Positions 51,582 to 59,202 of a stretch of DNA of 64,000 nucleotides are shown here, in pieces; position 1 is the first letter of the stretch, and each line of letters starts with the position of its first letter. The notes beneath the pieces were generated by a model. It had not been told where the DNA came from and made no database searches. It was given only the letters and a program-made list of their open reading frames with translations. Position numbers and translations under genes: made by a program. The DNA is taken from positions 2,976,001 to 3,040,000 of the forward strand of contig OZ220484.1 in assembly GCA_965116165.1 (NCBI GenBank). Reading direction: 5' to 3'. Source of the DNA: Azophilus sp965116165 (GTDB lineage: Bacteria > Pseudomonadota > Gammaproteobacteria > Pseudomonadales > Azotimanducaceae).

Positions 51582-51680
51582 GGAATCTCTGATTATTCCT
51601 GTAGTCGTGGCATCTGAGTTAATAAAATCAATGGGTTACGAGTAGACCAATACCGCTTCATCGATTTGTTCAGACCTTCC
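51582..51680. mobile_element. 99-bp IS5-type MITE, copy 6
   Basis: Left end GGAATCTCTGATTATTCC, right end inverted GGAAGGTCTGAACAAATC; flanks CTAA (51578-51581) and CCAA (51681-51684) are a slightly decayed target duplication. Inserted 4 bp beyond the amidase stop. Confidence 0.88.
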
Positions 51681-51684
51681 CCAA

Positions 51685-53142
51685 TCAATCCACATACTTT
51701 GGCGGCGGCCTGAAATTGAACCCCGCGGCTTCCATCAACTTGGCCGCATCGATTGTGATGCGATCGCCGTATTCCGGCCCGACGATTTGCACGCCGATGG
51801 GCAAGCCCTCCTCGTTGAGACCGGTGGGCACCACGGTTGAGGGTAGATAGCTCGCACTCGCCAGTCCGGCCCAAAACACCTGCTCGAAATACCGGTGCGA
51901 TTCGCCATTCACTGTAATGGTGCGCCCGCCCATGGGGCCATGGTCGTGTTTGAACGCGGCGGTACACATGATCGGCATGAGCACAAGGTCGTATTCATTG
52001 AAGAATTCATGCCACTGCCAGCGGATTTTTGAACGCCGCTCATCCATTTGTTTCCAGAGCTTGAATGAGGCCACCTGGGCTCGAAAGACACGGGCCGCCT
52101 CGCTGTTGTCCTCCGGGTCGAGATTCGCGACATATTGGCGTAGCGATTCGTACTCCGCGTCGGGCGTGCGCGCCGCGAGGGTGGCGTGCAGCAGCACCCC
52201 GTAGGCTTCGTGGCTCAGGGCCGCGTCGAAACCGGGCCGCGCCGTTTCGTCGATGACCGCGCCACCGTCGCGAAATGCGGCCGCCATCCGCAGAACCTGT
52301 TCCCGAACATCGACATTCACCGGAACCTGCTCGTCGTCCGCCCAGACCGCGATTTTCAGATCCTTGAGGCTGCGTCCGCCGAGGCGCGGCAGGCTTAGCC
52401 GATAGCCGCGCGCCATGATTTCATCCGGCCCGGCCAGGATGTTGATTGCGGTTTCCAAGTCGCTTGCCGAGCGCGCCAGCGGACCGATCACCGAAAGATC
52501 CGGCGAACCGCGAAAGTTGCCGGGTGGCGAGTGCCCCCGCATCCAGACCAGATTCCAAGTCGGTTTGTGGCCGAAAACACCGCAGTAGTGCGCGGGATTG
52601 CGGATGGAGCCGCCAATGTCGGAACCGGCTTCGATGCCTGTGAGGCCCGCGGCCAGGGCGGCGGCCGACCCGCCCGACGACCCCCCCGGTGCCCGGCTGA
52701 GATCGTAGGGATTGTTGGTGGTGCCGTATATCGCGTTGTAGCTTTGGAAGTCGGCGAGCATCAGCGGCACGTTGGTTTTGCCGAAAATAATCGCGCCCGC
52801 CCGCTTCAACCTCTTGATGGATTCCGCATCTTCGCGGGCGATGTTGTCTTTCCAATCGGGATGGCCCCAGGTGGTCGGCGTGCCCGCCAGGTTGTAGGAC
52901 TCCTTGATCGTCATCGGCACGCCGTGCAGGGGGCCGAGCGCATCGCCCGCCGCGACCGCCCTGTCCGCCGCCCGCGCCTGTTCAATCGCTGTTTCGCGGA
53001 TATCGACAATCAGTGCGTTCAACCCGCCGTTGTATCGATCAACGCGGTCGAGGTAGTGGCGCAGCACTTCTTCGCAGCCAAGCCGCTTGTCGCGGATACG
53101 GGCGGCGATTTCTGTTGCGGAAAGAAAGGCAAGTTCACTCAT
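51685..53142 (-). CDS. Amidase signature enzyme
   Basis: 485-residue serine amidase. ATG at 53142 gives MSELAFLSATEIAARIRDKR. Catalytic Ser-cisSer-Lys triad: Lys80 in GVPMTIKESYNL, cis-Ser about 155 in APGGSSGGSAAALAAG and the nucleophile Ser179 in GSDIGGSIRNPAHYCGVFGH. Not GatA: no gatB/C, and the C-terminus (AGLASASYLPSTVVPTGLNE ... GLPIGVQIVGP) fits general amide hydrolases. Substrate unknown. Confidence 0.92.
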   Translation of the reverse strand: MSELAFLSATEIAARIRDKRLGCEEVLRHYLDRVDRYNGGLNALIVDIRETAIEQARAADRAVAAGDALGPLHGVPMTIKESYNLAGTPTTWGHPDWKDNIAREDAESIKRLKRAGAIIFGKTNVPLMLADFQSYNAIYGTTNNPYDLSRAPGGSSGGSAAALAAGLTGIEAGSDIGGSIRNPAHYCGVFGHKPTWNLVWMRGHSPPGNFRGSPDLSVIGPLARSASDLETAINILAGPDEIMARGYRLSLPRLGGRSLKDLKIAVWADDEQVPVNVDVREQVLRMAAAFRDGGAVIDETARPGFDAALSHEAYGVLLHATLAARTPDAEYESLRQYVANLDPEDNSEAARVFRAQVASFKLWKQMDERRSKIRWQWHEFFNEYDLVLMPIMCTAAFKHDHGPMGGRTITVNGESHRYFEQVFWAGLASASYLPSTVVPTGLNEEGLPIGVQIVGPEYGDRITIDAAKLMEAAGFNFRPPPKYVD

Positions 53143-53209
53143 GGTGTCGGTACGGTTTGCTGTGGGACGGTAACTATTACCCGATTGCTGTTGATATTGC
53201 GAGCTATCC

Positions 53210-53851
53210 TTGTTTATAACAGATGCGTTATTCTGGGTTGAACGAACGAACACCTTGCCTCATATTGCCAAGCTTGACGCCAATGATCGGGAGCATCTCG
53301 GCGTGATTCATTTAACCAGGGAAGAACTCGAGGCGGGTCTGGCCCATATTCAGGCATCGCCACGGGACGACGGGATCTTGGAGATGATTGTTTGTCGGCC
53401 GCGTACCAATGAGCGGGAGGTGCTTGAAGAGGGCAGGCTTGATTGCGATGAGGGTCTCGTTGGCGACAATTGGAGTGGCAGGGGCACCGGCAAGGACGCC
53501 GAGATGCATCGCGACATGCAACTCAACATCATGAATTCCCGCGTCACCGAACTGGTGGCCCAGGGGCGGGGGCGCTGGCCGCTCGCGGGCGATCAGCTTT
53601 ATCTCGACCTTGATCTTGGGGACGAAAACCTGCCTCCCGGCACCCGCCTCAAAGTCGGCGGGGCGGTCATCGAGGTGACGGCTGTTCCGCACACCGGCTG
53701 CCAGAAATTTAGCGCTCGCTATGGCCTCGATGCGACACGGTTTGTCAATTCCCGCAACGGGCGGCGGCTCAATCTGCGCGGCGTCAACGCCAGGGTAGTC
53801 GCATCGGGAACCATTCGCGTTGGGGATGTTGCCAGCAAGGTGCCGTCCTAA
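53210..53851 (+). CDS. MOSC domain protein
   Basis: Up to 213 residues. MOSC domains bind molybdenum cofactor or transfer sulfur; here IVCRPRTNEREVLEEGRLDC, GLVGDNWSGRGTG, MQLNIMNSRVTELVAQGRGR, AGDQLYLDLDLGDENLPPGT and EVTAVPHTGCQKFSARYGLD (conserved Cys). The start is uncertain: TTG at 53210 or TTG at 53255, no ATG in a good position. Divergent from the amidase. The 3' end is partly duplicated just downstream. Confidence 0.78.
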   Translation: MFITDALFWVERTNTLPHIAKLDANDREHLGVIHLTREELEAGLAHIQASPRDDGILEMIVCRPRTNEREVLEEGRLDCDEGLVGDNWSGRGTGKDAEMHRDMQLNIMNSRVTELVAQGRGRWPLAGDQLYLDLDLGDENLPPGTRLKVGGAVIEVTAVPHTGCQKFSARYGLDATRFVNSRNGRRLNLRGVNARVVASGTIRVGDVASKVPS

Positions 53852-53920
53852 ACGCCGGCGTATCCGGCGATACGTCAAGGGGTGGTTGGGGATATTGCCG
53901 GCAAGGTGCCGCCCTAAACG
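53820..53920 (+). repeat. Imperfect 35-bp direct repeat at the MOSC gene end
   Basis: TTGGGGATGTTGCCAGCAAG (53820) and TTGGGGATATTGCCGGCAAG (53886), each followed by GTGCCG(T/C)CCTAAACG; the second copy repeats the last codons and stop of the MOSC gene 66 bp later. Confidence 0.75.
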
Positions 53921-53929
53921 GGCCTGCGC

Positions 53930-55291
53930 CTAATCGCCGCCGCTATTGCCAAGCCGCCGTGCCCGATAGCCTGGGAAAAACGTTTGACGGAACCAGATGT
54001 AGGCGGCAATCCCCATCAGGCAATTGGTGCCCGCCGTTGCCAGGAAGATTCCCTTGTATCCCCAAAGTTCGTTGAACAGCATGGCGAGCGGCACATTCAG
54101 TACAAACATTCGCGCAAAGGACATAACCGTGGAGGGGATTGGCTTGCCAAGGCCGTTGAACGAGGCGGACGCCATCATCAGAATGCCCCAGGGGCCGTGG
54201 CTCCACGGTACTAGGGCTAGGTAGAACGCCGCCACGGCGACCACGCCGGGGTCGTCGTCGATCCAGGCCGCCGTGGTTTCGCCGAATACGAATAGCGCCA
54301 CCGCACCGATGATCCCCCAGCCGAGGCAAAATGCATAGGCGGCGTTCACGGCACCGCGCACACGGTCGGGTCGGTTGGCGCCCCAGTTTTGACCGACGAA
54401 GGGACCAATGCTGCCGGATAGCGCGAACAGGCAAATGATGGCGGTGATTTCAATTCGGGACGCCACCCCGAACCCGGCGACCACGGTTTCACCATGCCCG
54501 GCCAGCAGTCGGGTGATGATTGCCGCCGACACCGGCCCGATCATCTGCGTGGCCATGGCGGGAGCGCCGATGTGCAGAATGCGCCGGGTCGATTCCCAAA
54601 AGCGGCCCAGGATAGCCGTGGTTTGAATCAACCCGCTGCGGTAGGTGTAGAGGAACAATACGATGGCGCAAAGCAGGCGGGTGAGCGTCATCGCCATCGC
54701 CGCGCCGGCCAATTCGAGCCTCGGCAGCCCGAACCAGCCGAAGATCAGGATGGGGTCGATGGCAAGGTGCGCGACGGCGCCGAGCGTCATGACCAAACCC
54801 GGTATGTTGGCGTTGCCCGCCGCCCGCATGACGCTGCTGGCCATCATGGTAACGGCGAACAGCACAGCGCCGGGGTAGTAGATATCCAGGTAGCTATGTA
54901 GGAGCGGCAGCATTTTCGGCGGTGCGCCGAGCGCCAGAAATACCGGATCGATGGTTGCCCAGCCGATGCCGGCTAGAAGGGTCATGGCGATGCCCACCAA
55001 CAGCATGCTGTGGGTGCCGAGCCGCCGTACATCGCTCTGGTCGCCACCGCCGACGCTGCGGGCGATGATGGACGAGGCGCCGATGCCAATGCCGAGGGCG
55101 ATGCTCGACAGGATCATGGTCAACGGAAATGTGAAGGTCATCGCCGCCACATGCTCGGTGCCCAATTGTCCGATGAACCCCATCTCCAGGGTTTGCACCA
55201 GGATGGTGGAGGCAATGCCTAGGGTCATCGGCGCCGTCAGCTTAAACAGCGACAGGGGGATGGAGCCCTGGGTTAAATCTCGTTGTGCCAT
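53930..55291 (-). CDS. MATE family efflux transporter 2
   Basis: 453-residue MATE pump starting MAQRDLTQGSIPLSLFKLTA, with twelve helices. Segments: PMTLGIASTILVQTLEMGFI, GIGIGASSIIARSVGGGDQS, AGNANIPGLVMTLGAVAHLA, second half GAPAMATQMIGPVSAAIITR and GPFVGQNWGANRPDRVRGAV. About as distant from the MATE protein at 21939 as family members usually are, so not a recent duplicate. Ends next to the duplicated MOSC tail. Confidence 0.93.
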   Translation of the reverse strand: MAQRDLTQGSIPLSLFKLTAPMTLGIASTILVQTLEMGFIGQLGTEHVAAMTFTFPLTMILSSIALGIGIGASSIIARSVGGGDQSDVRRLGTHSMLLVGIAMTLLAGIGWATIDPVFLALGAPPKMLPLLHSYLDIYYPGAVLFAVTMMASSVMRAAGNANIPGLVMTLGAVAHLAIDPILIFGWFGLPRLELAGAAMAMTLTRLLCAIVLFLYTYRSGLIQTTAILGRFWESTRRILHIGAPAMATQMIGPVSAAIITRLLAGHGETVVAGFGVASRIEITAIICLFALSGSIGPFVGQNWGANRPDRVRGAVNAAYAFCLGWGIIGAVALFVFGETTAAWIDDDPGVVAVAAFYLALVPWSHGPWGILMMASASFNGLGKPIPSTVMSFARMFVLNVPLAMLFNELWGYKGIFLATAGTNCLMGIAAYIWFRQTFFPGYRARRLGNSGGD

Positions 55292-55523
55292 GACGATCCA
55301 ATAAGGTGTTTTCTCGGACAACCGCTCGGGATGGCATCGGCCCGAAACCCGATTGAGGGTTTCACGCAAACCGACCAACCAATCCCGACGGAACAATCAG
55401 TTTAGCCCGACCCATTCGTGAATGAACGTGGCGAGGCCGGCAAGAGTGGTGAAATCACTGCGGGCGGTCGGCACGTCGCGACGCCATGAGGGATAATGTC
55501 GGCAATCCCAGAGGATGCCGGCG

Positions 55524-56354
55524 ATGCTGACCTACTCCGCAAAAATTTCGATCACCGAGGCCGAAAAGCGGCGTTACCTACAGTTGGCGTTGGTTGCGGC
55601 GGAACGCGCCGGCGCGGCGGCGTTGCCGTATTTTCGTGCCGGAACCCAGGCACAGGATAAGGGCGGTGGTGCCGGGGCTGGCCGGAAATTCGACCCGGTC
55701 ACCGAGGCCGACCGCGCGGCCGAGAGGGTGATTCGCGAACACCTCGGCGAAGCCTGTCCGAGCCACGGCCTGTATGGGGAGGAATTTGGGTTTGTGGACG
55801 GCGACGGGCTCACCTGGGTTATCGACCCCATCGATGGTACCCGGGGGTTCGTCACGGGCATGTTGCACTGGGGTGTCCTGCTGGCGCTTTTCGATGGCGA
55901 GACGCCGGTGCTCGGGGTGATGCGCCAGCCTTTTGTGGGCGAGACGTTTTACGGAACCGGAGAGATGGCGCTGTGGCGTCACGGCAAGATGGAACGCGAA
56001 CTTCGGGCTCGGCCCCGCGCCGCCCTGAGCGATGCTGTTTTAGCCGCTACCGCACCGGATATGTTCGCTCCCGGTTCCGAGCGCGCGGCCTTCAGCCGCG
56101 TCGATGAAAGTGTGCGCCTCGTCCGCTATGGCGGCGATTGCTACAACTATGTTCTCCTGGCGATGGGCGGTCTCGATCTGGTTGTTGAAGCATCGCTCAA
56201 GCCATACGACATTCAGGCCTTGATTCCCATCGTGCGCGGTGCGGGCGGTGTGATCACCACCTGGGACGGAACCGACCCCTCAATGGGCGGTGCGGTGGTG
56301 GCCGCGGGCGACGCGCGAGTGCAGGAGGCGGCGCTGCGGTTGTTGAATCCGTAG
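55524..56354 (+). CDS. Inositol monophosphatase-family phosphatase (HisN-like)
   Basis: 276-residue metal-dependent phosphatase. ATG at 55524 has GAGG at good spacing; ATG at 55515 is in frame. Metal sites: Glu pair in SHGLYGEEFGFVDGDG, the DPIDGTR motif in LTWVIDPIDGTRGFVTGMLH, and the C-terminal Asp in EASLKPYDIQALIPIVRGAG. Wording FVTGMLHWGVLLALFDGETP is close to histidinol-phosphatase HisN and the CysQ/IMP group. Function within histidine synthesis is possible but not proved by context. Confidence 0.88.
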   Translation: MLTYSAKISITEAEKRRYLQLALVAAERAGAAALPYFRAGTQAQDKGGGAGAGRKFDPVTEADRAAERVIREHLGEACPSHGLYGEEFGFVDGDGLTWVIDPIDGTRGFVTGMLHWGVLLALFDGETPVLGVMRQPFVGETFYGTGEMALWRHGKMERELRARPRAALSDAVLAATAPDMFAPGSERAAFSRVDESVRLVRYGGDCYNYVLLAMGGLDLVVEASLKPYDIQALIPIVRGAGGVITTWDGTDPSMGGAVVAAGDARVQEAALRLLNP

Positions 56355-56400
56355 CGCGAAAGCAATTCCACAATGGCCCAAGGTCCACGGGAGCACGATG

Positions 56401-57042
56401 ATGAACGATGACGAGCGGCGCACATCCCTGATCCAATATGCCAACAAGGGAGCCCGCGCCCAGCCTCCGGTTTTTGTCGGGCGGGACGCGGTTGTCCAAG
56501 ACATCGCCAATGGGCGCTACTTGGGTGCTGTGCATATCCACCGCCAATGGGTGGGACGGGCCATGGCCACCATCGACGCGTCCGGTTCCGTTTGGCCGGG
56601 CGACGCCATCCGGATCATCGGCGAGACGGGGCCCGCCGACGAACAGCGGGCAACGGCATTGTTCGATTCCCTCGTCGAGCGGGGTTTTCTGCAACAGCGG
56701 AACCCCGGCCTGCTCTATGCCTGCCCGATTCCGTCGCTGGTCCGACACGCTGCCGTGACGGCGATGCGGCACTCCGCCGCACACACCGCGGCGGCCCTGG
56801 GACACATTGACGACCTGGAACGCTTGGTGGCCGCCGGGGCCGACCTTGACAGGCGGGACGCCCTCGGACGCGCACCCCTGCACATCGCCGCCGAGTGTCA
56901 GTGGGCCGATGTGGCCCGCTTGCTCCTTGAGGCGGGCGCGGACGCGGACACACCGGACGCTCGAGGAGCCACGCCCCGCATGACTTGGCCAGCGTTCGAG
57001 TGGCCCGATGGGGGCGAACATCGGCGAAAACCTCAACCTTGA
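56401..57042 (+). CDS. Core-deleted ATPase/ankyrin-repeat protein
   Basis: 213 residues. N-terminus keeps a PPVFVGRDAVVQDIANG box like the FFVGREAEIERI box of the ATPase at 14365, but the Walker A/B core is missing. It passes directly to the C-terminal winged-helix part (LFDSLVERGFLQQRNPGLLY then ACPIPSLVRH). Two ankyrin repeats follow: AAALGHIDDLERLVAAGADL then DRRDALGRAPLHIAAECQ, and VARLLLEAGADADTPDARGA. The tail after ATPRMTWP reads into the dead transposase, so the original C-terminus is lost. Probably non-functional or altered. Confidence 0.6.
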   Translation: MNDDERRTSLIQYANKGARAQPPVFVGRDAVVQDIANGRYLGAVHIHRQWVGRAMATIDASGSVWPGDAIRIIGETGPADEQRATALFDSLVERGFLQQRNPGLLYACPIPSLVRHAAVTAMRHSAAHTAAALGHIDDLERLVAAGADLDRRDALGRAPLHIAAECQWADVARLLLEAGADADTPDARGATPRMTWPAFEWPDGGEHRRKPQP

Positions 57043-57640
57043 TTTGTTCTTGGATAATGCCTTTGATGAAGAGTATTGACATGATGTGGAAGGTCTCACT
57101 CAAGAGTTGGATCTCGTGGTCGCGCTTGGAGCAGCTCGGCCTCGTACTTTTGGTGATGATTCCTTGCGCCCAGTCGCTCGGGGCCGAATAGACCTGGCGC
57201 AGGCTGGTGTTCGATTTGGCGCGGGTGACGAAGAACGCGCCGGCTTGGTGCAATCCGAGCAGCCGCTCGAAATCGAGGTGGGCCCGATCCATCACGTAAA
57301 TCGCCGCCGGCTCTGGAATCAACAGATCGAGCACGTTGACATCGTGCAGCTTGCCGTCGGAAACATGGATAAAGCTTGGAATATCGCCACGCAAATCCAG
57401 AAGCGTGTGCATCTTCACGGCGACCTTGGAGCGGCGAAACGGTGCCTAGGGAGACAACGACAGGCAAGGATCAATGGTGGTCGAGTCCAGCGCGTATGCC
57501 GTGTTCGACAGCTCCAGGCCCAGATCCTCCCCGGCGTGGAGCCCGTACGCCTAGGCCATCAGCCGTTGTGTGAACTCGGCGAAGATGCGTCAGTCCCGGC
57601 GCTCGTTGGCATTGGCCAGCGTCGACGCCGATTAATGATG
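57000..57640 (-). pseudogene. Decayed IS4-family transposase
   Basis: Minus-strand frame gives ANERRD*RIFAEFTQRLMA*, AYGLHAGEDLGLELSNTAYA, LDSTTIDPCLSLSP*APFR, KVAVKMHTLLDLRGDIPSFI, HVSDGKLHDVNVLDLLIPEP and YVMDRAHLDFERLLGLHQAG with FFVTRAK. These match the DDE core of IS4-type transposases (LDSTTID, KLHTLLD, HVHDVNxLD, YVMDRGYLDFERL). At least three in-frame stops and missing ends show it is dead. It truncates the ankyrin gene. Confidence 0.85.
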
Positions 57641-58115
57641 CGCGTCGACATCCAACAGGAAATTCAACGCTCCGAGGAATCCCGGTACGACCACCGATTG
57701 CATGGCCTGCTGCTGATCACGGGAGACCAGAGCTGCGGGCAGGTCGCCGAACTGTTCGGCGAGGACCGGCGCACCGTGCAACGCTGGGTTAAAACGTTTG
57801 AGCAACGTGGTCTCGACGGCTTGCGGGAGAGCCCGCGGGCCCGGCCGCCTTCTCCGGTCGCTGACGACGCGACAATGGCGGGCGTTGGAGCGGGATCTCC
57901 GCAAAGGCCCCGACGCCTTCGGCCTGACGGGGCATCTGTGTGGAACGGCCGCCTGCTTTCCGAGCATCTGCGACGACACTACGACGTGAGGTTGGGCGTT
58001 CGCCAGTGTCAGCGGCTTTTCGGGCGGATGGGATTCAGGTTCCGCAAGCCTCGTCCCTAGGTGGTGCAGTCCGGCCTCGGGAAGGTCAAAGCGTTTAAAA
58101 AATTGATTCGGGCGG
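57635..58115 (+). pseudogene. Decayed IS630-family transposase
   Basis: Plus-strand N-terminal helix-turn-helix region: LLLITGDQSCGQVAELFGED, RRTVQRWVKTFEQRGLDGLR. Then the frame shifts (RQWRALERDLRKGPDAFGLT is in another frame) and shifts back to NGRLLSEHLRRHYDVRLGVR then QCQRLFGRMGFRFRKPRP. A TAG stop at 58060 follows, with further homology KVKAFKK before it ends. Two frameshifts, a stop and no DDE domain. Confidence 0.82.
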
Positions 58116-58162
58116 CCGCCCCGCCGGACGGTTTCGGAGGGGGCTGGAAGGGGCCCCTCGGG

Positions 58163-58206
58163 TGACTTTAAGATGGTCCTGCCTGAGCCAGTACACAGAC
58201 TTGACA
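58163..58206 (+). promoter_or_regulatory. Shared upstream element, diverged third copy
   Basis: TGACTTTAAGATGGTCCTGC, CTGAGCCAGTACACAGAC, TTGACA. Same order and spacing as upstream of RTX1 and RTX2. It lies 140 bp before the ubiquitin-like operon, at the left edge of the AT-rich island. Confidence 0.5.
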
Positions 58207-58344
58207 CTGCCTCTCGCCAGTCTAGAATCAAGACACTATATCTTGATCGTGCCCTCCTAATCATGTGTGCACACGGCAGGGCAGAATCTAAAATTGGAGC
58301 CATACCACATAATATCTGCTTGCTAGATGGCTAGGAGGAGAACG

Positions 58345-58536
58345 ATGGCAGATTCTATTGATTTCTTGATAGATACAAAGCCTTACACCACGTACAAGGC
58401 TGCTCGAACCGTTACAGGCGTACTTACTCTCGCTGGCTTGTCCTGAAATCATTTCTCCCTGATTTCTGAAGATGGAATCAAGTACACTGACGCCAAACAA
58501 CATATTGAGATACATTCTGGTAACCATTATGACTGA
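58345..58536 (+). CDS. Small ubiquitin-like (multiubiquitin-type) protein interrupted by an in-frame TGA
   Basis: Strong ribosome-binding site AGGAGGAG before ATG 58345. Reads MADSIDFLIDTKPYTTYKAA then RTVTGVLTLAGLS, TGA (58444-58446), then NHFSLISEDGIKYTDAKQHI then EIHSGNHYD and TGA at 58534-58536. The pattern FxIDxKxY...TGxxLxLAGL..x.FxLIxxxG fits the multiubiquitin beta-grasp domain, and it carries across the stop. The final TGA overlaps the next start (ATGACTGA), as for the other genes of the cluster, which argues that all 63 codons were one gene. Either a nonsense mutation (short 33-residue product), readthrough or recoding. Too short to be found by usual ORF limits. Confidence 0.65.
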
Positions 58537-58825
58537 GAAAAGAGATCAAGACTCAAAACCCAAAAATTCTATGAAAATCCAGTATAAAGTCAACGGAGAA
58601 AAACAAACAACTACTAACACCACTCTCACTGTCGAACAAATACTTCGAACTGCCGGGAAGGCCGCTAGCATTGATCAAAAACAACTCAATAAATACATCT
58701 TGGAACACGTCAGGACCGGTAAGAAGTACGAAAATCCTAATGAAGCTGTTGAGATTTTGAATGACGACGAATTCTTGGCCGTATATTCAGGCGCGACTCC
58801 CGTGGCACTTCTTCCGATCCCATGA
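58529..58825 (+). CDS. Ubiquitin-like protein, multiubiquitin-type domain
   Basis: 98 residues from ATG 58529, which overlaps the preceding stop. After a charged leader (MTEKRDQDSKPKNS) comes a beta-grasp domain: MKIQYKVNGEKQTTTNTTLT, VEQILRTAGKAASIDQKQLN, KYILEHVRTGKKYENPNEAV, EILNDDEFLAVYSGATPVAL, then LPIP. This alternates strands and the TVEQIL..AGK helix as in the multiubiquitin family. There is no C-terminal diglycine, so direct conjugation through the usual C-terminus is doubtful; it could be a non-conjugated partner, or be used differently. Overlaps the next gene by ATGA. Confidence 0.75.
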   Translation: MTEKRDQDSKPKNSMKIQYKVNGEKQTTTNTTLTVEQILRTAGKAASIDQKQLNKYILEHVRTGKKYENPNEAVEILNDDEFLAVYSGATPVALLPIP

Positions 58826-59202
58826 CGCCTACGGACTTGATCTGCGCTGAACTTCGTGAGATGGGATTTGTACCTAAGGTAATTTCTGACAACGAATTTA
58901 TTCAAAATGTAGCTGTCCAATTAACTCAAAAAATTCCCACGGGCAGATTCAAGGATAAAAAGTTCACTCTGGCAATTGGTTTCCAAGAAGACAGTTATCC
59001 TGACTATCCTCCACATTTTATCTATGTGGCTGATCTTCGGAATCCGCAACTTCCTATCCACTCATCATTCGATTATGACAATCGCCACTGGAACGCATTC
59101 AGTGTGCCGCCAAGCGACTTCTGGGACAATCTTCCTGCATCGGAAAAGAATATGAAGACGTTTGTCAATAGACATCTGCTTCGGTTCTGGAGCCAGATTT
59201 GA
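58822..59202 (+). CDS. E2-like (UBC-fold) protein without the expected catalytic cysteine
   Basis: 126 residues, ATG overlapping the previous stop (ATGA). The UBC-fold hallmark is present: FTLAIGFQEDSYPDYPPHFI then YVADLRNPQLPIHSSF, with the YPxxPP turn that precedes the active site in E2 enzymes. This is followed by DNRHWNAFSVPPSDFWDNLP and a terminal helix. The only cysteine is residue 8, far from the active-site position, so it may be a pseudo-E2 (UEV-like). Prokaryotic E2-like families of this length are known next to multiubiquitin, E1 and JAB genes. Confidence 0.72.
   Translation: MTPTDLICAELREMGFVPKVISDNEFIQNVAVQLTQKIPTGRFKDKKFTLAIGFQEDSYPDYPPHFIYVADLRNPQLPIHSSFDYDNRHWNAFSVPPSDFWDNLPASEKNMKTFVNRHLLRFWSQI

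Noticed and set aside
57086..57640. Plus-strand frame of 324 residues over the dead transposases
   Set aside because: Its first half is antisense to the IS4 relic; only the end belongs to the IS630 relic.
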